A stretch of DNA of 5,554 nt from Pseudobdellovibrionaceae bacterium. Its GTDB lineage: Bacteria > Bdellovibrionota > Bdellovibrionia > Bdellovibrionales > Bdellovibrionaceae. The position numbers were made by a program, and so were the translations under genes. Positions within the stretch are counted from its first letter, which is position 1; every line of letters begins with the position of its first letter. The DNA is taken from assembly GCA_947374445.1 (NCBI GenBank), contig CANCBY010000170.1:1-5554 (forward strand), in the 5' to 3' direction. Below the pieces are notes generated by a model. That model made no database searches. It worked only from the letters and a program-made list of their open reading frames with translations, and had not been told where the DNA came from. Below are positions 5,543 to 5,554 of the stretch, in pieces.

Positions 5543-5554
5543 GCAAAGTCTCCT

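Overview
The window looks like the core of a plasmid, or of an integrated plasmid-like element, from a Gram-negative bacterium. It is moderately AT-rich, with AGGA/GGAGG Shine-Dalgarno sites and a sigma70-like promoter. The general feel is proteobacterial or Bdellovibrionota-like, but no marker gene fixes the taxon and this is only an impression.

Layout from left to right: (1) the 3' end of a plus-strand gene for a MerR/excisionase-type helix-turn-helix protein (1-270). (2) A convergent two-gene operon on the minus strand, made of a ParA ATPase with its own N-terminal DNA-binding domain (2213-3478) and, directly adjoining it (stop TAG followed at once by ATG), an unfamiliar 612-residue protein with a winged-helix domain (374-2212). 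(3) A gene-free region of about 520 bp (3479-3996) with the parA promoter, inverted repeats and an array of 11-bp iterons. (4) A divergent plus-strand fic gene, class II, with an intact Fic motif (3997-5280). (5) A convergent 71-codon remnant of a nucleotidyltransferase (5327-5542) whose Shine-Dalgarno sequence sits on the window edge.

The most striking signal is an 11-bp DNA repeat, consensus GCACTGACTTT on the plus strand. About twenty recognisable copies lie inside the coding sequence of the 612-residue protein, and about twelve more lie in the noncoding region upstream of parA. Because 11 is not a multiple of 3, the in-gene copies are read in all three codon phases and yield three different peptides (KSV, VSA, QSQC), while the DNA word stays constant. 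This argues that the DNA, not the peptide, is under selection: the gene appears to carry a binding-site array (centromere or iteron origin) within its own coding sequence. The partner of ParA shows no recognisable ParB signature.

My reading is a partition and/or replication module. ParA would be the motor and autoregulator, the winged-helix protein the likely iteron binder, and the two arrays the centromere, origin or operator. Fic and the nucleotidyltransferase remnant would be accessory cargo of the toxin/antitoxin or defence type. The family calls for ParA and Fic are firm; the function of the 612-residue protein and of the repeats is inference.
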